Assembly: GCA_039090855.1 (NCBI GenBank)
Contig: CM077006.1
Coordinates: 50,353,336 to 50,417,335 of the forward strand
Direction of reading: 5' to 3'
From: Macrothele yani
Taxonomy: Eukaryota; Arthropoda; Arachnida; Araneae; Macrothelidae
DNA: 64,000 nucleotides
How positions within the stretch are numbered: the stretch's first letter is position 1; every line of letters begins with the position of its first letter. The notes beneath the pieces were generated by a model. That model was given only the letters and a program-made list of their open reading frames with translations, had not been told where the DNA came from and did no database searches. Position numbers and translations under genes: made by a program. Positions 63,227 through 64,000 of the stretch are shown here, in pieces.

Positions 63227-64000
63227 CGGCGAGGCATCGATTTGATGAGATGGTGATAGATATCCTGAGGTATCTGATACCATACTGTCAACAGCAGGTC
63301 CTCCAGTCCCCGTACATTTCGGGGTGATGGTGATTTAGCGCGAACCCGCTTTTCCAAGTCGAACCAGAAATGTTCAATTGGGTTCATTTCAGGTGAATTT
63401 GGAGACCAGTGCATTAACAGAAAGCCACCAGTATGTTCCTCGAACCACTGCTTGACAATTCTAGCAGTGTGGCACGGCGCATTATCCTGTTGGTATAGTG
63501 GCCATCACCAGCAGGGAACACAGTTGACATGAATCGGTGAGCTTGGTCCGCAACGACTTTCAGATACTTGACAGCTGTCGTGGATTCTGCTATTGTGATA
63601 ATGGGGCCTAAAGTGGCCCAAGAATGCATCGCCCACAGCATAACGCCGCTGCCGGTGGCCTCTTTCCGCCCAAAAGCGCATCTAAGTGCTATGGCCTCCA
63701 TTGGTAAACGGGGTACCCGTGGTCAGCCGTCAACGTGATAAACAAGGAATCTTGATTCGTCAGACGAAGCCACTTTGTTTCAATTACCCACGGTCCAATC
63801 TTGATGACCTCGGGCCCATTTCATGCGTTGTTGGCGATGCCGTGCAGTGAGCATGGAGACTCCGCTGGGTCTTCGACTACACAGGCCCATGCCCCGAAGG
63901 CTGCGATGAACGAACTGTGTACTATGACACATTGCCCTGATCACCACTGTTTTAGCTGCGGGTGATTTGTCGCATTGTGGCCCTGCGGTCGCTGTGAATA
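63187..64000 (-). pseudogene. Tc1-like transposase, partial, one frameshift and SINE
   Basis: The minus strand reads WARGHQDWTVGNW and SSDESRFLVY (first D, about 63740-63775), GVMLWAMHSWATLGPIITI (63590-63660), QQDNAPCHTARIVKQW (second D, about 63455-63500) and SPNSPEMNPIEHFWFDLEKR (E, about 63350-63400). All three acidic residues are present. A single frameshift near 63500 separates the first half from the rest. The C-terminal SMPRR is cut by the SINE; the remaining codons (VAAFLRAKND) are at about 62970-63000. A window-edge truncation removes the N-terminus. Confidence 0.9.

Larger units (their letters stand above)
62917..64000 (-). mobile_element. Tc1 transposon 3, runs off window
   Basis: The left end TACACCGATGAACCATTACA (62915) is a typical Tc1 TIR with TA. 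The transposase is on the minus strand and its 5' part lies beyond 64000. A SINE interrupts its 3' coding end. Confidence 0.88.

Noticed and set aside
4948..63256. Repeated small frame with a conserved ~60-residue product (starting GGLTTTVSNSMGYKQSP)
   Set aside because: It is the antisense translation of the SINE body and recurs only because the SINE does.

Overview
This window looks like repeat-dominated DNA from an animal nuclear genome. The mix of mariner and Tc1 transposons, hAT elements with 8-bp target duplications, RTE-type and RNase H-bearing LINEs, a Penelope-like retroelement with a GIY-YIG endonuclease and a tRNA-headed SINE suggests an invertebrate, most likely an arthropod; the species cannot be read from the sequence. 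I found no convincing host gene. Almost every recognisable protein is a transposase or reverse transcriptase broken by frameshifts, stops or insertions.

Layout. 1-3.8 kb: two head-to-head Penelope-like copies forming a diverged inverted repeat of about 1.6 kb per arm, with a hammerhead-ribozyme-like motif at 3352-3391. 4-9.6 kb: a 120-bp tandem repeat, two SINEs, and a 2.75-kb element with terminal inverted repeats (TIRs) holding about ten degenerate 150-bp units. 10-13.7 kb: a ZBED/hAT-like transposase pseudogene and a second hAT element beginning directly after it. 14-20.4 kb: an internally deleted RTE LINE, a fold-back element whose left arm carries a hAT-like MITE, a dead Tc1 element, and a LINE with an inverted 5' copy. 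20.8-25.1 kb: a Tc1 element split by a 3,000-bp element flanked by the 8-bp duplication GGCTCCTA. 27.8-29.3 kb: a 141-bp satellite built from the helix-turn-helix region of a Tc1 transposase. 30-39.3 kb: two mariners, a hAT pseudogene, a SINE and dispersed repeats. 39.3-43.8 kb: a mariner fragment split by a hAT-like element that is itself split by an RTE LINE. 43.8-48 kb: two more elements with inverted ends, rich in a 300-bp repeat. 49.1-59.2 kb: an RNase H-bearing LINE on the minus strand whose RNase H domain is cut by a 5.95-kb hAT element, which contains another hAT element and five SINEs. 59.2-62.1 kb: a third hAT element with a SINE inside its transposase. 62.9-64 kb: a Tc1 element with a SINE near its C-terminal codons, running off the window.

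Nothing here works together as a pathway. The window is a layered record of insertions whose order can be read from nested target duplications. The SINE is young: nearly all copies have clear duplications and poly(A) tails. Three patterns stand out: repeated inverted duplications from 15 bp to 1.6 kb, tandem arrays held inside non-autonomous transposons, and a satellite derived from a transposase exon.
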